This document shows, piece after piece, positions 5,369 to 7,703 of a stretch of DNA of 7,703 bases. The stretch's first letter is position 1, and each line of letters starts with the position of its first letter. The stretch comes from Pseudomonadota bacterium. Its GTDB lineage: Bacteria > Pseudomonadota > Alphaproteobacteria > Rhizobiales > Hyphomicrobiaceae. The stretch spans positions 1 to 7,703 of the forward strand of contig JAEYYQ010000096.1 of assembly GCA_023428365.1 (NCBI GenBank). Reading direction: 5' to 3'. Under the pieces are notes generated by a model. That model made no database searches. It had not been told where the DNA came from and saw nothing but the letters and a program-made list of their open reading frames with translations. Position numbers and translations under genes: made by a program.

Positions 5369-6808
5369 TTATCGCGTTTCGTCGGCAGCCCGGTGATAGA
5401 CGTCGCCTGAACGGATGATGTCGTCCTCGCCGAGATAGCTGCCGATCTGTACTTCGATCAGCTCCAGCGGCACGCGACCCGGGTTTTCCAGGCGGTGCCA
5501 CTGCGTGGCGACGATGTAGACGCTCTCGTTTTCGCGCACCAGCGTTTCGCTGTCTCCTACGGTCACCTTTGCGGTTCCGTGGACGACGACCCAGTGCTCC
5601 GATCTATGGTGGTGCATCTGCAAGGAAAGTGTGCCGCCAGGATTGACGTGCAGCAGCTTCACCTGGAAGCGCGGCCCGATCGATAGGGTCTCGAAGTAGC
5701 CCCACGGGCGATAGTTCCGCAGGTGCTGTTCATGCTCCTTGCGGCCGCTGGCTTTCAGTTGGCCGACGATCTTCGAGACGTCCTGAGCGCGTGAACGGTC
5801 GGCCACGAGCAACGCGTCCGGCGTGTCGACGATAACCAGATTGTCGACGCCGAGTGTCGCGACCAGCGACTTGTCACTATGGACGTAGCATCCCGAAGTG
5901 TCCTCCAGGATTGCTTCAGCCCCGGCATAATTGCCCTGGGCGTCATGCGGCGCCAGTTCCCACAGCGATGACCACGAACCGACATCGTTCCATCCGATGT
6001 CGACGGGAATCATCGCCGCCTTGTCGGTCTTCTCCATCACCGCGTAATCGATGGAAATGCTGGGTGAGGACGCGAACGCTTCGCGATCGAGCCTTAGAAA
6101 TCCGAGATCGACGGTCGCTTTGTCGAGAGCTCCCCGCGCGGCTTCCAGGATTGTCGGAGCATGTTGAGCCAGCTCATCGAGGAACGTGCGAGCGTGAAGG
6201 ACGAAGATTCCGCTGTTCCAAAAGTAGCTGCCATCGTCGATGTATCGCTGAGCGAGTGCGGCGTCTGGCTTCTCGGTGAAGGCTTCAACCCTGAAAGCGC
6301 CCTCGAAGCCGTCGAGCGATTGTCCACGCTTGATATAGCCGTAGCCGGTGTGGGCTTCCGCAGGCTGGATCCCGAACAGCACCAGGCGGCCGGACGCTGC
6401 GACGTCACTTGCGCGGCGCACGGCTGAAAGAAAACGCGCTTCGTCGCCGATGACGTGGTCGGACGGCATGACCAGCAGGACAGCGTCAGCATCCTCGCTG
6501 AGAGCGCTCAAGGCTCCGACGGCAACGGCTGCAGCCGTATTGCGCGCGACCGGCTCGAGAATGAGAGCGCGCGCCGTTAGGTCTGCACGCTCCAGGCACT
6601 CATTGATCAGGAAGCGATGATCGCTGTTGCACAATATCGTTGGGCCGGCAAAATCCGCTTCCGGCTTCAGGCGCATCAGAGTCCTGCCGAGCAAATTCTC
6701 GCCGTCCCCGTTGAAGCGGATGAATTGCTTGGGATACATGGCGCGCGACAACGGCCATAGGCGTGTGCCGGAACCACCGGACAGGATCACCGGGAACAGT
6801 CCGCTCAT
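5369..6808 (-). CDS. manC: Mannose-1-phosphate guanylyltransferase / mannose-6-phosphate isomerase (bifunctional, type II PMI)
   Basis: Cytosolic enzyme of GDP-mannose synthesis: it joins mannose-1-phosphate and GTP, and in bifunctional members also interconverts fructose-6-phosphate and mannose-6-phosphate. 479 residues, the normal length for the ManC/XanB/AlgA type. The N-terminal nucleotidyltransferase domain (about 5-290) opens with VILSGGSGTRLWPLSR (7-22) and PKQF (26-29), the GTP-binding loop, with FTEKP at 177-181. The C-terminal cupin domain opens at RPWGYFETL (367-375) and carries QMHHHRSEHW (397-406), the metal-binding isomerase motif, then VVVHGTAKVTVGD; near the end is EDDIIRSGDVYHRA. 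Both domains look intact. The start is ATG 6808, with AAGGAG five bases upstream; the in-frame GTG at 6814 overlaps that ribosome binding site and is unlikely. GDP-mannose feeds exopolysaccharide, lipopolysaccharide or sugar-nucleotide conversions, but no glycosyltransferase is in view. Transcribed from a likely promoter at 6888-6916. Confidence 0.95.
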   Translation of the reverse strand: MSGLFPVILSGGSGTRLWPLSRAMYPKQFIRFNGDGENLLGRTLMRLKPEADFAGPTILCNSDHRFLINECLERADLTARALILEPVARNTAAAVAVGALSALSEDADAVLLVMPSDHVIGDEARFLSAVRRASDVAASGRLVLFGIQPAEAHTGYGYIKRGQSLDGFEGAFRVEAFTEKPDAALAQRYIDDGSYFWNSGIFVLHARTFLDELAQHAPTILEAARGALDKATVDLGFLRLDREAFASSPSISIDYAVMEKTDKAAMIPVDIGWNDVGSWSSLWELAPHDAQGNYAGAEAILEDTSGCYVHSDKSLVATLGVDNLVIVDTPDALLVADRSRAQDVSKIVGQLKASGRKEHEQHLRNYRPWGYFETLSIGPRFQVKLLHVNPGGTLSLQMHHHRSEHWVVVHGTAKVTVGDSETLVRENESVYIVATQWHRLENPGRVPLELIEVQIGSYLGEDDIIRSGDVYHRAADETR

Positions 6809-6813
6809 CGACA

Positions 6814-6819
6814 CTCCTT
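6814..6819 (-). promoter_or_regulatory. Ribosome binding site that decides the manC start
   Basis: AAGGAG on the minus strand, 5 bases before ATG 6808. An upstream in-frame GTG (6812-6814) shares its final G with this site, so starting there would leave no usable ribosome binding site. Confidence 0.75.
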
Positions 6820-6887
6820 ACGCCCACGGCCTTCGTCCGTCCGGAGCGGATGCCTGACCGGTACGCTGCCGCAGTCTTGCTGGTTTC

Positions 6888-6916
6888 AATCTACCAACGC
6901 GCCCGAGCACTCTCAA
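6888..6916 (-). promoter_or_regulatory. Likely sigma70-type promoter of manC
   Basis: TTGAGA (6911-6916, 5 of 6 to TTGACA) and TAGATT (6888-6893, 4 of 6 to TATAAT) are separated by exactly 17 bases. A start point about 7 bases on would give a leader of roughly 70 bases before ATG 6808. This is the best promoter match in the window. The -35 box lies in the loop of the inverted repeat at 6897-6923, and one of its arms occupies part of the spacer. Confidence 0.55.
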
Positions 6917-6930
6917 GGCGCGTCGTTTTT
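6897..6930. terminator. Terminator-shaped inverted repeat in the herA-like/manC gap
   Basis: ACGCGCC (6897-6903) and GGCGCGT (6917-6923) are perfect 7-bp inverted arms around 13 bases, inside which GAG (6905-6907) and CTC (6912-6914) can pair around CACT. On the plus strand the hairpin is followed by CG and then TTTTT (6926-6930), the intrinsic-terminator shape. On the minus strand, the direction in which the herA-like gene would need it, it lies 47 bases past the stop codon and is followed only by TTGGTAGATT. It may act as a terminator or as a regulatory site over the manC promoter. Confidence 0.45.
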
Positions 6931-6969
6931 GTATATCGAAGGATCGTTACTGCTCCGGCACTAAGCCGA

Positions 6970-7703
6970 TCAGCGCCGATGCATCAGCCGGTCGCGCAGC
7001 GAGCGCAACGCATCGGCCGCCTGTTGGCTGGTCTCGCTAACGGGTGGCGGCGGCGGAGGAACGCCGCGAACGGACGGTTGCGCGCGGGGGGCACCCGCAG
7101 CCGGTTCCTGACGCATGGACCCGTCGAAGCGGCGGTTCTGCTTCGGTTGGGCCAGGCGAGAGCCGTCTGCTGAATGAGGGTCGATATGACCCTGGCTTTG
7201 CACGTCCTCTTGGCTGCTATGTATCGCAAGGGAATCTGCCAGCATCGACAGGTTCTGGCCGGCGTCGGCGCTCGCCCCGGAGGCCCGCCAGCGCTCGACG
7301 ATGATGTCGAGGAAGCCTTCGTCACCCACGGAATGCTGCCACTTCTCGCTGAAGCGCGCGGTCGAGCTGCGCGGCAGTGCAGTCTTCGGCAGTTCATCGA
7401 ACTTGATACGCACGGGCAATGTCACGCCGTCGCCGAACGCAATCGCTTCGCGCTGACCGAGGGCCGGCAGGAATTCGAGAAGGCCAGAGCCGGTGTCAGA
7501 TACCGCGGACTGGACGATCTGCTGGTCGCGATCATTCGACATGCGCAGCGCAAAGACGGTGTTGCACTGGGACAGGATGGTCGGATCAATCTCGGCTGGC
7601 CGCTGGGTCACGATGCACAAGGAGGCGCCGTACTTGCGGCCTTCCTTGGCGATCTTGGCGATGGCGCGCTTGCACGGTTCGAACCCCATGTTCGGGTTGG
7701 CCG
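6970..7703 (-). CDS. HerA-type (DUF87) ATPase, C-terminal part, cut by window edge
   Basis: The visible 243 residues are the end of a HerA/FtsK-superfamily hexameric ATPase, a class that translocates DNA, in archaea with the NurA nuclease. From the right edge: ANPNMGFEPCKRAIAKIAKEG leads into EGRKYGASLCIVTQRPAEID, which contains the probable arginine-finger helix and the TQRP strand, then SQCNTVFALRMSNDRDQQIV. This order is characteristic of HerA just after Walker B; Walker A and Walker B lie outside the window. About 110 residues at the end are low-complexity: polar and glutamine/serine-rich, then a run of six prolines (PPPPPP) and a short basic helix ending LRDRLMHRR. The reading frame is open to the window edge, so internal methionines are not starts. 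Its partner gene, if any, would be beyond the edge; the gene after it here is manC, 161 bases away with its own promoter, so they are probably separate. A role in repair, segregation or defence cannot be decided from this fragment. Confidence 0.85.
   Translation of the reverse strand, partial: ANPNMGFEPCKRAIAKIAKEGRKYGASLCIVTQRPAEIDPTILSQCNTVFALRMSNDRDQQIVQSAVSDTGSGLLEFLPALGQREAIAFGDGVTLPVRIKFDELPKTALPRSSTARFSEKWQHSVGDEGFLDIIVERWRASGASADAGQNLSMLADSLAIHSSQEDVQSQGHIDPHSADGSRLAQPKQNRRFDGSMRQEPAAGAPRAQPSVRGVPPPPPPVSETSQQAADALRSLRDRLMHRR

Noticed and set aside
5185..5418. 77-codon plus-strand frame overlapping the small basic gene and the end of manC
   Set aside because: It runs antisense into manC, uses a different frame from the one with the better-spaced ribosome binding site, and its sequence looks like a shifted reading of the basic gene.
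6809..6814. GTG at 6814 as the manC start
   Set aside because: It overlaps the AAGGAG site that serves ATG 6808, and family members begin close to the VILSGG motif.
1..7703. Mobile element, CRISPR array, tRNA or phage genes
   Set aside because: Looked for on both strands; no transposase, integrase, direct-repeat array or cloverleaf-like sequence was seen.

Overview
The window is GC-rich, densely coding bacterial DNA. Its protein sequences and layout point to an alphaproteobacterium, most likely of the Bradyrhizobium/Rhodopseudomonas group of Hyphomicrobiales. That assignment rests on protein family resemblance and base composition, not on a database match. There is no RNA gene, insertion sequence, integrase, CRISPR array or phage gene, and no gene-free stretch reaches 300 bases (the longest gap is 161).

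Layout, left to right. (1) Minus strand, 1-1419: a quinone oxidoreductase (qor-like) followed 20 bases later by a glutathione S-transferase that runs off the left edge, probably a two-gene unit for handling reactive quinones and electrophiles. (2) A 151-base divergent gap with a perfect 7-bp hairpin. (3) Plus strand, 1571-5095: a small cysteine-containing lipoprotein, a 612-residue protein joining tetratricopeptide repeats to an S-adenosylmethionine-dependent methyltransferase (12 bases after the lipoprotein), then two tandem, clearly paralogous DedA-family membrane proteins. (4) Plus strand, 5201-5365: a 54-residue, very basic protein of unknown function. (5) Minus strand, 5369-6808: a complete bifunctional mannose-1-phosphate guanylyltransferase/mannose-6-phosphate isomerase (manC type) with its own likely promoter, converging on the small basic gene with 3 bases between the stop codons. 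(6) Minus strand, 6970 to the right edge: the C-terminal part of a HerA-type (DUF87) ATPase with a proline-rich tail.

Functionally, this looks like ordinary chromosomal housekeeping and envelope genes. ManC supplies GDP-mannose for surface polysaccharide. The DedA proteins belong to a family linked to membrane lipid transport and membrane homeostasis. The lipoprotein is exported. The methyltransferase substrate cannot be read from the sequence. No convincing new multi-gene system is visible. The items most worth a second look are the terminator-shaped inverted repeat inside the manC promoter, the tandem DedA pair with altered family residues, the 54-residue basic protein, and the lipoprotein/TPR-methyltransferase pair.
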